A stretch of 64,000 bases of DNA from Amycolatopsis iheyensis (GTDB taxonomy: Bacteria; Actinomycetota; Actinomycetes; Mycobacteriales; Pseudonocardiaceae): positions 1 through 64,000 of the forward strand of contig NZ_JAMXQV010000006.1 in assembly GCF_024703995.1 (NCBI RefSeq), in the 5' to 3' direction. Each line of letters begins with the position of its first letter. Within the stretch, counting starts at the first letter, position 1. The notes below the pieces were generated by a model, which had not been told where the DNA came from, did no database searches, and saw only the letters and a list, made by a program, of their open reading frames with translations. The position numbers and the translations under genes are program-made. Below, piece by piece: positions 38,589 through 47,026 of the stretch.

Positions 38589-39332
38589 ATGGAACTGCCG
38601 GAGCCCACCACGACCGGGTCACCGCTGCTGGACGACGTCACCGGCGCGCTCGAAGGCCTGACGGCCGTCCTGCGGCAGGAAGACGACTTCCGGGTCCTGC
38701 TGCGGCACGTGTGCCTGCAGGTGCGCCAGGCCGTGCCCGGCGTGGGCGAAGCGTCGATCACGCTGGCGACCGGGGACGAGCCGCACACGGCGTCCGCGAC
38801 GAGCGACGTCGTCCACGACCTCGACCGCGACCAGTACCGCCTCGGCGACGGCCCCTGCCTCGAGGCGATCCGCACCGGCAAGATCGTCCGCACGTCGGTG
38901 ACCGACGCGGCCGAGCGCTGGCCGGACTTCGCCCGCGGCGCGCGGGACGCCGGCTTCGGCAGCTTCCTCGCGGCGCCTTTGGTGGCCGACGACGAATACT
39001 GCGGTGCGGTCAACTGCTTCGGCCGTCAAGACGACGGCTTCGCCGAGATCGAAGCCCAGCTGCTGGAGCTGTACACGGCGGCGGTGGAGGCGGTGTTCCG
39101 CGTCTACCACCGGTACGTCCAGGCCCGCGAGACGGCGGACCACCTGCGCACGGCGCTGACCTCCCGTGCGGTCATCGACCAGGCGAAGGGCATGCTGATG
39201 GCGATCCGCCGGATCGACGCCGACGACGCGTTCGCGGTGCTGGTCGAGCAGTCCCAGCGTGAGAACACGAAGCTGCGCGAGGTGGCCGAGCAGTTCGTCG
39301 CCCGTGTGGTGGCCGCCCGCGGCATGGCCTGA
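38589..39332 (+). CDS. GAF-ANTAR regulator
   Basis: A 247-residue protein with a GAF domain (about 30-170; YRLGDGPCLEAIRTGKIVRTSV, FGSFLAAPLV) and a canonical ANTAR domain (about 185-240; AVIDQAKGMLMAIRRIDADDAFAVLVEQSQREN). The ANTAR part is more typical than that of its divergent neighbour. ATG at 38589 with GGGAGGAGAGG close upstream. A GGGTAC box (38548-38553) could be a SigB-like -10, but no -35 is visible. Confidence 0.9.
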   Translation: MELPEPTTTGSPLLDDVTGALEGLTAVLRQEDDFRVLLRHVCLQVRQAVPGVGEASITLATGDEPHTASATSDVVHDLDRDQYRLGDGPCLEAIRTGKIVRTSVTDAAERWPDFARGARDAGFGSFLAAPLVADDEYCGAVNCFGRQDDGFAEIEAQLLELYTAAVEAVFRVYHRYVQARETADHLRTALTSRAVIDQAKGMLMAIRRIDADDAFAVLVEQSQRENTKLREVAEQFVARVVAARGMA

Positions 39333-39340
39333 CCGGCCGC

Positions 39341-39456
39341 TGGAAAGCGCTCTCTGAAGCGCGGGTTCGACGACATGGTCGAACCCGCGCGCCGGTGAAC
39401 GGCCCTATCTCCCGGAGTGTCCGAGCGGCTACACTCTCGCGCTGGGAGCGCTCCCA
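39341..39456 (+). promoter_or_regulatory. Two LacI/CebR-type operators upstream of the GH5 gene
   Basis: TGGGAGCGCTCCCA (39443-39456) is a perfect palindrome identical to the CebR box controlling cellulose use in streptomycetes. A weaker copy TGGAAAGCGCTCTC lies at 39341-39354. The perfect site is 39 bases before the start codon. Control by a cello-oligosaccharide or manno-oligosaccharide responsive LacI repressor is expected. Confidence 0.8.
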
Positions 39457-39494
39457 GTCGAACTGTCCTGTCGAGCTTTCTCCAGGAGGTCGGG

Positions 39495-41750
39495 ATGAAC
39501 TGGCGTCTGTTCCGGGCGATCGTGGCCGGCTTGCTGCTGGCCGCCTGCGCCGTCGTCGCCCCACCGGCGGCCGGGGCCGCCGCGCCCACGCGGATCATGG
39601 CGCTGGGCGACTCCATCACCGGGTCGCCCGGCTGCTGGCGGGCGCTGCTGTGGAAACACCTGCAGGACACCGGGCACACCGACATCGACTTCGTCGGCAC
39701 GTTGCCGGCCCAGGGCTGCGGGTTCACCTACGACGGCGAGAACGAGGGCCACGGCGGGTTCCTGGCGACCGGGATCGCGCGGGACAACCAGCTCCCCGGC
39801 TGGCTCTCGGCCACCCGGCCGGACATCGTCCTGATGCACCTGGGCACCAACGACGTGTGGAACGGCATCCCCGCGGCGACCATCCTCGACGCCTACACCA
39901 CGCTGCTGGGCCAGCTGCGGGCGAGCAACCCGGCGACCAAGCTGATCGTCGCGCGGATCATCCCGATGAACCCGGCCAACTGCGCCGCCTGCGCGCAGCG
40001 GGTGGTCGAGCTGGACAACGCCATCCCGGGCTGGGCGCAGGCGCACAGCACCGCGGCGTCCCCGATCACCGTCGTCGACCAGTGGACCGGGTTCGACACC
40101 GCCGTCGACACGACCGACGGCGTACACCCCAACAGCACCACCGGGATCCAGAAGATCGAGGCCCGCTGGTACCCCGCCCTCGTCGCCGCCCTGCCGGGCG
40201 CCCAGGCCGCGACCGGGCTGCACGTCAGCGGCACGAACGTGACCGAGGCGAACGGCGCGGCGTTCGTGATGCGCGGGGTGAGCCACGCCTACGTCTGGTA
40301 CCCCGGCCAGACCGGCTCGTTCGCCGACATCAAGTCCTTCGGCGCCAACACGGTGCGGGTGGTGCTCGGCAGCGGGAAGCGGTGGGGGCCGACGTCGGCG
40401 GCCGAGGTGGGCAACGTCGTCTCGCTGTGCAAGCAGTCCCGGCTGATCTGCGTGCTGGAGGTGCACGACACCACCGGGTACGGCGAGGAGGGCGCGGCCG
40501 CGAGCCTCGACGAAGCCGCGAGCTACTGGATCAGCGTGGCCGGGGCGCTCAAGGGCCAAGAGAACTACGTCGTGATCAACCTGGGCAACGAGCCCTTCGG
40601 CAACAACCAGCAGGTGAGCGCGACCTGGGCGACCGCGACGTCCGCCGCCATCACGCGCCTGCGCGGCGCCGGGCTGCAGCACCTGCTGATGGCCGACGCG
40701 CCGATGTGGGGCCAGGACTGGCAGAACATCATGCGGGACGACGCCGCCTCGGTGCTCGCCGCGGATCCCCAGCACAACACGGTGTTCTCCATCCACATGT
40801 ACGGCGTCTACGACACCGCCGCCGAGATCACCGGCTACTTCGACGCGTTCCGCACCGCGGGCCTGCCGCTCGTGATCGGCGAGTTCGGGAGCATGCACAC
40901 CGACGGCGACCCGGACGAAGACACGATCATGGCCCAGGCGCAGGCCCGCGGGCTCGGCTACCTCGGCTGGTCGTGGAGTGGCAACAGCGCCGACGTCGGT
41001 TACCTCGACATGGTCAACGGCTTCGATCCGGCGAGCCTCACCCCGTGGGGTGAGCGGTTCCTCAACGGCGCCAACGGGATCCGGCAGACCTCGAAGGAAG
41101 CCACCGTTTTCGGCGGCGGCACCGCGGACACCCAGGCGCCCTCCACCCCGGGCACCCCGGCGGTCTCGGCGGTGACGGCCACCGGCGTCACCCTGTCCTG
41201 GACCGCCGCGACCGACAACGTCGGCGTCACGGGTTACGACGTCTTCCGCGCCACCGGCGGCTCGTTCGGCCTGGTGGGCTCCAGCGCGACGACCGGCTTC
41301 ACCGACACGGGCCTGACCGCGTCGACCACCTACCGCTACCGGGTGCGCGCCCGCGACGCCGCGGGGAACGTCTCGGCGGACTCCGGGATCGCCACCGCGA
41401 CGACGAGTGCGGGCGGCGGCGCGGGGACGTGCAAGGTCGGGTACTCCGCCTCCGATTGGGGTGGGGGCGGCGGTTTCACCGCAAACGTGACCATCACCAA
41501 CACCGGCGCCACCGCGTTCACCGGCTGGACCCTGGCCTTCGCCTACCCGTCGGGGCAGCGGGTCACCCTGCCGGGCTGGGGCGCCACCTTCACCCAGAAC
41601 GGCGGCGGTGTCACCGCCACCAACCTGTCCTGGAACGGCGCGCTCGCGCCGAACGCGTCGACCGGCATCGGCTTCAACGGCACGTACAGCGGGGCCAACC
41701 CGGCGCCGACCTCGTTCACCCTCAACGGAACCCCTTGCGCGACCAGCTGA
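39495..41750 (+). CDS. Secreted modular esterase-glycoside hydrolase: SGNH + GH5 + Fn3 + CBM2
   Basis: A 751-residue exported enzyme. Signal sequence 1-30 (with LAAC at 15-18, so a lipoprotein is possible; otherwise cleavage near GAA-AP). Residues 31-235 are an SGNH hydrolase: MALGDSIT (Ser40), MHLGTNDVW, TDGVHPN, like carbohydrate esterase families 2/3. Residues about 240-530 are a GH5 barrel with VINLGNEPFG (acid/base Glu) and VIGEFGSM (nucleophile Glu), closest to mannanases. An Fn3 module (SAVTATGVTLSWTAATDNVG) and a C-terminal CBM2 cellulose-binding domain (CKVGYSASDWGGGGGFTANV) follow. It could deacetylate and cleave mannan on cellulose surfaces. AGGAGGTCGGG precedes the ATG. A CebR-type box controls it. 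Confidence 0.9.
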   Translation: MNWRLFRAIVAGLLLAACAVVAPPAAGAAAPTRIMALGDSITGSPGCWRALLWKHLQDTGHTDIDFVGTLPAQGCGFTYDGENEGHGGFLATGIARDNQLPGWLSATRPDIVLMHLGTNDVWNGIPAATILDAYTTLLGQLRASNPATKLIVARIIPMNPANCAACAQRVVELDNAIPGWAQAHSTAASPITVVDQWTGFDTAVDTTDGVHPNSTTGIQKIEARWYPALVAALPGAQAATGLHVSGTNVTEANGAAFVMRGVSHAYVWYPGQTGSFADIKSFGANTVRVVLGSGKRWGPTSAAEVGNVVSLCKQSRLICVLEVHDTTGYGEEGAAASLDEAASYWISVAGALKGQENYVVINLGNEPFGNNQQVSATWATATSAAITRLRGAGLQHLLMADAPMWGQDWQNIMRDDAASVLAADPQHNTVFSIHMYGVYDTAAEITGYFDAFRTAGLPLVIGEFGSMHTDGDPDEDTIMAQAQARGLGYLGWSWSGNSADVGYLDMVNGFDPASLTPWGERFLNGANGIRQTSKEATVFGGGTADTQAPSTPGTPAVSAVTATGVTLSWTAATDNVGVTGYDVFRATGGSFGLVGSSATTGFTDTGLTASTTYRYRVRARDAAGNVSADSGIATATTSAGGGAGTCKVGYSASDWGGGGGFTANVTITNTGATAFTGWTLAFAYPSGQRVTLPGWGATFTQNGGGVTATNLSWNGALAPNASTGIGFNGTYSGANPAPTSFTLNGTPCATS

Positions 41751-41779
41751 GTCCGTCCACAGCAGACAGGAGAACGACG

Positions 41780-43579
41780 ATGTTCCTGCGCATGCTCGCT
41801 GTCGGTGTGCTCGTGGCGGGACTGGTGCCCGCCACCGCGGCGGCGGAGACCGCGCCGCGGTTCGACCGGCTCGGCCGCGGCGTGATCAGTGTCCACACGG
41901 CACAGGGCAACCGGGTCGGCTGGCGGCTGCTGGCCGACGACCCGGCCGGTGTGGCGTTCAACGTCTACCGCGACGGCGTCAAGGTCAATGGGACAACGCC
42001 CGGTGGGCCGACCGGTGTGCTGGACGCCGGGGCCGCCGCGGGGGCGGCGTACACCGTCCGCGCGGTGGTGAACGGCGTCGAGCGCGTGTCGGCGTTCGCG
42101 GCGGAGAAGTCGCTGACGCTCGACAGCACGGCCGCGGCGGCCACCCGCGACGTCACGATCCAGGTCCCGCCCGGTGGCACGACGCCGTCCGGGGAGAGCT
42201 ACACCTACAGTGCGAACGACGCGAGCGTCGGCGACCTCGACGGTGACGGCCAGTACGAGTTCGTGCTGAAGTGGGATCCCAGCAACGCCAAGGACAATTC
42301 GCAGTCCGGCTACACCGGGGACGGCTACGTCGACGCCTACCGGCTCGACGGCACCCGGCTGTGGCGGATCGACCTGGGCCGCAACATCCGAGCCGGCGCG
42401 CACTACACGCAGTTCCAGGTCTTCGACTACGACGGCGACGGCCGCGCCGAGGTCGCGATGAAGACCGCCGACGGCACGCGGTCGGGCACCGGCCAGGTCA
42501 TCGGCAGCGCGAGTGCCGACTACCGCAACTCCAGCGGGTACGTCCTGGCCGGCCCGGAGTACCTGACGATGTTCAACGGCCAGACCGGTGCCGCGGTGGC
42601 CACGGTGAACTACGACCCGCCACGCGGCACAGTGTCCTCGTGGGGCGACAGCTACGGCAACCGGGTCGACCGCTTCCTGGCCGGCACGGCGTACCTGGAC
42701 GGCTCGCACCCGAGCCTGATCATGTCGCGGGGCTACTACACGCGAACGGTGATCGCGGCGTGGGACTTCCGGGGTGGCGCGCTGACCGAGCGGTGGAAGT
42801 TCGACTCGAACTCCGCCGGCGCGCAGTACACCGGCCAGGGCGACCACCAGCTGGCGATCGCCGACGCCGACGGCGACGGCCGAGACGAGATCGTCTTCGG
42901 CGCGATGGCGATCGACGACAACGGCACGCCACTGTGGAACACGCGGCTCGGCCACGGCGACGCCATGCACGTCGGCGACCTGATCCCGAGCCGGGCGGGC
43001 CTGGAAGAGTTCAAAGTGGACGAGGACAAGTCGAAGCCGGCCGCCTGGATGGCCGATGCGAAGACCGGGCAGCTCATCTGGCAGAACGCGTCCTGCGCCT
43101 GCGACAACGGCCGCGGTGTCTCGGACGACGTCTACGCCGGCAGCCCCGGCGCCGAGTCGTGGTCGTCCGCGGTGTCCGGGCTGCTGAACACCAGCGGGCA
43201 GAACATCGGGCGCAAGCCGTCTTCGGCGAACTTCGTGCTCTGGTGGGACGGCGACGCCCAGCGTGAGCTGCTCGACGGCACCCACATCGACAAGTACGGC
43301 ACCAGCGCCGACACCCGGCTGCTGACCGCGTCCGGCGTGCACGCGAACAACGGCACGAAGAACACGCCGTCGTTGCAGGCGGACCTGTTCGGGGACTGGC
43401 GCGAAGAAGTCGTGTGGCCGACTTCGGACAACCGGGCGTTGCGGATCTATTCGACCACGGACCCGACGAGCATTTCGCACGTGTCGCTGATGCAGGACCG
43501 GCAGTACCGGGAAGCGGTGGCGTGGCAGAACACGGCGTACAACCAGCCGCCGCACCCGAGTTTCGCGCTGGCGAAGTGA
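41780..43579 (+). CDS. Rhamnogalacturonan lyase, PL11 family
   Basis: A 599-residue secreted lyase. Signal peptide 1-22 (MLAVGVLVAGLVPATAAAE). The body is the eight-bladed propeller of PL11: an Fn3-like start (VAFNVYRDGVKVNGT), many Asp-rich calcium loops (VGDLDGDGQYEF, FDYDGDGRAEVAMKT, IADADGDGRDEIVFG) and HGDAMHVGDL, LFGDWREEVVW near the active cleft. It cleaves the rhamnose-galacturonate backbone of pectin by beta-elimination. Starts 29 bases after the GH5 gene with AGGAGA as ribosome site, so they form one operon. Together with the beta-helix protein at 6.1 kb it indicates pectin use. Confidence 0.93.
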   Translation: MFLRMLAVGVLVAGLVPATAAAETAPRFDRLGRGVISVHTAQGNRVGWRLLADDPAGVAFNVYRDGVKVNGTTPGGPTGVLDAGAAAGAAYTVRAVVNGVERVSAFAAEKSLTLDSTAAAATRDVTIQVPPGGTTPSGESYTYSANDASVGDLDGDGQYEFVLKWDPSNAKDNSQSGYTGDGYVDAYRLDGTRLWRIDLGRNIRAGAHYTQFQVFDYDGDGRAEVAMKTADGTRSGTGQVIGSASADYRNSSGYVLAGPEYLTMFNGQTGAAVATVNYDPPRGTVSSWGDSYGNRVDRFLAGTAYLDGSHPSLIMSRGYYTRTVIAAWDFRGGALTERWKFDSNSAGAQYTGQGDHQLAIADADGDGRDEIVFGAMAIDDNGTPLWNTRLGHGDAMHVGDLIPSRAGLEEFKVDEDKSKPAAWMADAKTGQLIWQNASCACDNGRGVSDDVYAGSPGAESWSSAVSGLLNTSGQNIGRKPSSANFVLWWDGDAQRELLDGTHIDKYGTSADTRLLTASGVHANNGTKNTPSLQADLFGDWREEVVWPTSDNRALRIYSTTDPTSISHVSLMQDRQYREAVAWQNTAYNQPPHPSFALAK

Positions 43580-43606
43580 GCCGACCGCGGCTGCTACATT
43601 CGAGGC

Positions 43607-44773
43607 GTGACCAGCCCGGCGGGTGATGTGCCGAAGCGGCGGCTGTTGCCGGTCTACGCGGCCGGGTTCGTCACCGCGTTCGGCGCCCACAGCATCGCCG
43701 CCGGGCTGGGCGGGTACGCCGAGTCTCAGCACGCGTCGCTGCTCACGCTCGGGCTGCTGCTCGCGGTCTACGACGGCGCCGAGGTGGTGCTGAAGCCGGT
43801 GTTCGGCGCGCTGGCCGACCGCGTCGGGCCGCGGCCGGTGCTGCTCGGGGGCTTGGTGGCGTTCGCCGTCGCGTCGGGGGCGTTCGTCGTGGCCGGCAAC
43901 CCCGCGCTGGTCGGGTTGGCGCGGCTCGGGCAGGGTGCCGCCGCGGCCGCGTTCTCGCCGGCGGCCGGGGCGTTGGTGGCGCGGTTGACGCCTCGGACGG
44001 GTCACGGCCGCGCGTTCGGCGGCTACGGCGCTTGGAAGGGGCTCGGCTACACGCTCGGCCCGGTCCTGGGCGGCGTCCTGATCACGGTCGGCGGCTACCC
44101 GCTGCTGTTCGGCACGCTGGGCGGGCTGGCGCTGGCGGTCGCCGCCTGGGCCGCGGCGGCGGTCCCGGTGGTGCCGCCGCTGCCGCGGGCCCGCCAGACG
44201 GTGCTGGACCTGGCACGCCGCCTCACGGCCCGCGGCTTCCTGCGCCCGACGGCGACGCTCGCGGGCGCGACGGGCGCGGTGGCGGTCGGCGTCGGGTTCC
44301 TGCCGGTGGCGGGCGCCGGGTACGGCCTCGGCCCACTGGCGACCGGGGCGGTGGTGTCGCTGCTGGCGGCGACGGGCGCGCTGATCCAGCCGTGGGCGGG
44401 CCGGGCCCGCGACGCGGGCCGGATAGCGGACGGCCCGGGCATGGCGGCGGGACTGGGGCTGGCGGCCGCGGGCATCGCGACGACGACGGTCCTGCCGGGC
44501 GTCGCCGGCCTGCTGGCGGCGGCCGTGGCGATCGGTGTCGGCACCGGGCTGGCGACCCCCCTGGGGTTCGCGCACCTGGCGGCGTCGACGCCGGCGGAGC
44601 GCTTGGGGCAGACGATGGGGTCGGCTGAGGTGGGCCGGGAGCTGGGGGACGCGGGTGGGCCGTTGCTGGTGGGGGCACTGGCGGCGGCGGTTTCGCTGGA
44701 TGTCGGGTTGCTCGGGCTCGCCGGGTTGCTGGTGGTGTTCGCGGCGGTGGTGGCCGCGACCGCGCGACGCTGA
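43607..44773 (+). CDS. MFS transporter
   Basis: A 388-residue 12-helix MFS protein with ALADRVGPRPVLLGG in loop 2-3 and FGGYGAWKGLGYTLGPVLGG in the antiporter region. Substrate unknown. GTG at 43607, preceded by TACATT exactly 6 bases upstream and no ribosome site, so it probably has its own leaderless transcript rather than belonging to the lyase operon 27 bases before. Followed by a 605-base repeat region. Confidence 0.85.
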   Translation: MTSPAGDVPKRRLLPVYAAGFVTAFGAHSIAAGLGGYAESQHASLLTLGLLLAVYDGAEVVLKPVFGALADRVGPRPVLLGGLVAFAVASGAFVVAGNPALVGLARLGQGAAAAAFSPAAGALVARLTPRTGHGRAFGGYGAWKGLGYTLGPVLGGVLITVGGYPLLFGTLGGLALAVAAWAAAAVPVVPPLPRARQTVLDLARRLTARGFLRPTATLAGATGAVAVGVGFLPVAGAGYGLGPLATGAVVSLLAATGALIQPWAGRARDAGRIADGPGMAAGLGLAAAGIATTTVLPGVAGLLAAAVAIGVGTGLATPLGFAHLAASTPAERLGQTMGSAEVGRELGDAGGPLLVGALAAAVSLDVGLLGLAGLLVVFAAVVAATARR

Positions 44774-44824
44774 GCTGCCGCGGCGGGGGACGCGTCGCGG
44801 GGCGCTCGGGGAGGTGCGGGATTT

Positions 44825-45273
44825 GCGGTAGGCGGCTGAGTCGCGGTGGGTCGGGGGGCGGCGTTCGGGGGTGAGGTGTGCGGGCTTCGCGGTGTGCCGG
44901 TGGGCCGGCGTGCGGGGTGGGCTTGGGCCGTGCGGCTCGCGGCGCGGCGCTGGCTTGCCGCGGTGGGGATGCCTTTTGGGGAACTCGGTGGGGTGTGCGG
45001 GCTTCGCGGTAGGCGGCTGAGTCGGGGTGGGTCGGGGCGCGGCGTTCGGGGGTGGGGTGTGCGGGCTTCGCGGTGTTCCGGTGGGCCGGCGCGAAGGGGG
45101 GTGGGCGTGGGCCGTGCGGCTCGCGGTGCGCCGCTGGCTTGCCGCGGTGGGGATGCCTTTGGGGGAACTCGGTGAGGTGTGCGGGCTTCGCGGTGCTGGT
45201 CTCGGTGGGCGGCTGAGCAGGGCGGGTTGGGGGTGGCGCCGCGGCGCTGTGCCGGTGAGCCGGCGCGCGGGCG
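44825..45273. repeat. G-rich intergenic tandem repeat, about 182 bp x 2.4
   Basis: Units start at 44825, 45006 and 45190 with GCGGTAGGCGGCTGAG-type sequence; periods are 181 and 184 bases. Each holds GTGTGCGGGCTTCGCGGTG and CTTGCCGCGGTGGGGATGCC. Neither period is a multiple of three, so open frames across it shift with each unit. I see no gene in 44774-45378 and none of the long open frames there looks real. Confidence 0.8.
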
Positions 45274-45378
45274 TAGGGCTTCGGCCCCGCGCGGCGACTC
45301 GTGCGTGGCCGCCCGCAGGCGCGCCGCGAAGCAGCCGCGCCGCGGGCCCGCTCGCCGCCGGCCGTCCACTTCGGTCAC

Positions 45379-46461
45379 TCAAGCCGCGTTTCGCAGTCCC
45401 TCGTACGCGGCCATCACCATGCCCAGCCCGCGGTCGTCGCCGAGTGGGCCCTCCTCCAGCATCCGGTTCATCACGTACGCCACCGTCATCCGCGTGCCGA
45501 GGTCCGCCAGCACGATGGACCCGCCCCAGCCGCCCCAAGAACACGACCGGCCCTGGATGCTGTAGCCCATGCCGTAACGCATGCGGGTGCCCAGGACCTC
45601 GTCCTCGCCGAGGAACTGTTCCTCCAGCGCTCGCTCGCAGCCCGCCGCCGACAGCAGGCCCCGGCCGCCGTCGGAGAGGACCGACTGCACCGCCGCCACC
45701 GATCGGGCGTTGCCGAAACCGTTGCCCGACGGGATTTCCGCCCGGCGCCACGCCTCCGTCGCCGCGATCTCCGCTGGGATGGGCGGGTTTCCGGGGCCGC
45801 GGGCCACGATCTCCGGCGCCCGCGTCTGCGGTGGGATGACCGGGGCGACCCGGTGGTCGTGCTCGGGCGGCAGTCCGATGTGGAAGTCCGCGCCCAGCGG
45901 CCCGGCGATCTCCTCGGCGAAGAACCGGCCGAGCGTGCGCCCGGTGATCCGGCGGACCACCTCGCCGATCAGGTACCCCTGCGTGACGGCGTGGTAGCCG
46001 GCCACGGTCCCGGGCGCCGAGTCCGGCGGCTGGGCGGCCAGCAGCGACGTCAGCTTCGGCCAGTCGTAGAGGTCTTCGGTCCGCAGTGGCGCCCGCCAGA
46101 CCGGCAGGCCCGACGTGTGGCCGAGCACGTGCCGCACCAGCACCTTTTCCTTGCCCGCGGCCGCGAACTCCGGCCAGTACGCCGCGACCGGCGCGTCGAG
46201 GTCGAGCACCCCGCGATCGGCGAGGACCAGCGCGCACAGCGCCGTCATCGTCTTGGTGGTGGACCACACGCACGTGATCGTGTCGCGTTCCCACGGCCGC
46301 GTGCGTTCGGCGTCGGCGTAGCCGCCCCAGAGGTCGACCACCGGTTCGCCGTCAAGGAAGACCGCGACGGACGCGCCGACGTCCCGGCCGTCCAGCGACG
46401 CCCCGAGGGCGTCACGCACTGCTTCGAACCGCTCGTCACACGTGCCGTGGGTGTGGGCCAT
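45379..46461 (-). CDS. Beta-lactamase/EstB-family serine hydrolase
   Basis: A 360-residue class C-like serine hydrolase. The SxxK motif is WSTTKTM (near residue 68), the second motif is around GYHAVTQGYLIGE, and GGWGGSIVLADL occupies the third. It has no signal peptide, so it is more likely an intracellular esterase (EstB type) than a secreted beta-lactamase. ATG at 46461 begins at MAHTHGT; the family fold starts soon after. Monocistronic, bounded by the repeat region downstream and a 230-base gap upstream. Confidence 0.88.
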   Translation of the reverse strand: MAHTHGTCDERFEAVRDALGASLDGRDVGASVAVFLDGEPVVDLWGGYADAERTRPWERDTITCVWSTTKTMTALCALVLADRGVLDLDAPVAAYWPEFAAAGKEKVLVRHVLGHTSGLPVWRAPLRTEDLYDWPKLTSLLAAQPPDSAPGTVAGYHAVTQGYLIGEVVRRITGRTLGRFFAEEIAGPLGADFHIGLPPEHDHRVAPVIPPQTRAPEIVARGPGNPPIPAEIAATEAWRRAEIPSGNGFGNARSVAAVQSVLSDGGRGLLSAAGCERALEEQFLGEDEVLGTRMRYGMGYSIQGRSCSWGGWGGSIVLADLGTRMTVAYVMNRMLEEGPLGDDRGLGMVMAAYEGLRNAA

Positions 46462-46648
46462 GGGCGTAGCCAACCCCGCCACCGCCGCCCGCGGCAACCG
46501 GTTTTCGCGCCGCCGACGCCGATCGCCATTCGGTGATATCCTGGTGTCGGCCGAACCAATCGGTACCTACCTCACCGCCACCGTCAATTTCCGGTGCGAT
46601 TCTCCCGTTGCTCCGATCGCTCGACCCGCGTGACCCGCAAGCCGCTGA

Positions 46649-46670
46649 TCCACGCGAGCCTGCGCGTGGA
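46649..46670 (+). promoter_or_regulatory. Hairpin in the leader of the orphan c-subunit gene
   Basis: TCCACGCG (46649-46656) pairs with CGCGTGGA (46663-46670) round a 6-base loop, ending 21 bases before the start codon. It may modulate translation. The rest of the 230-base gap (46462-46691) shows no gene. Confidence 0.45.
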
Positions 46671-46691
46671 CCGAAGTGAAGGGGAATGCCC

Positions 46692-46937
46692 ATGAGTGAC
46701 ACCATTCTGGCCCAAGCGGCCGACATCAACCCCGGCCTCGCGGCCATCGGTTACGGGCTGGGCGCGATCGGCCCGGGAATCGGCGTCGGGCTGATTTTCG
46801 CCGCGGTCATCAATGGCACCGCCCGCCAGCCGGAAGCACAGGGGAAACTGCAGACGATCGGGTATTCGACGTTCGTACTGGCCGAAGTGCTGGCGTTGAT
46901 CGGGATCGTCGTCTATTTCATCACCGCCAACAAGTGA
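46692..46937 (+). CDS. Stand-alone ATP synthase F0 subunit c-like protein
   Basis: An 81-residue hairpin membrane protein: helix 1 [21 protein letters not shown], polar loop with the invariant [10 protein letters not shown], helix 2 [19 protein letters not shown] with the proton-carrying Glu in the expected place. This is a complete c subunit, yet no other F0F1 gene is near, and it has its own ribosome site (AAGGGGA, 7 bases before the ATG at 46692; ATG at 46686 is too close), leader hairpin and terminator. It is probably a second copy, used in place of or mixed with the housekeeping subunit, or in another ring. Sequence alone cannot say which. Confidence 0.88.
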   Translation: MSDTILAQAADINPGLAAIGYGLGAIGPGIGVGLIFAAVINGTARQPEAQGKLQTIGYSTFVLAEVLALIGIVVYFITANK

Positions 46938-46945
46938 CGCGGGCC

Positions 46946-46975
46946 GCCCGCGCCCGGCCACGGTCGGGCGCGGGC
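46946..46975 (+). terminator. Terminator after the c-subunit gene
   Basis: GCCCGCGCCCG (46946-46956) pairs perfectly with CGGGCGCGGGC (46965-46975), 8-base loop, starting 9 bases after the stop codon. No U tract. Confidence 0.65.
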
Positions 46976-47026
46976 AGTCCAGTGCGTTTGTCGACTGTAA
47001 CGCTCCTGCGGCCCTAGGCTGCGGGG

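Noticed and set aside
44846..45175. 109-codon plus-strand frame in the tandem repeats
   Set aside because: The frame is broken relative to the repeat unit, no ribosome site, and residues mirror the repeat DNA only.
41543..46294. 1583-codon minus-strand open frame across four genes and the tandem repeats
   Set aside because: It runs antisense to RG lyase and MFS genes and through repeats whose period is not a multiple of three; no domain visible.
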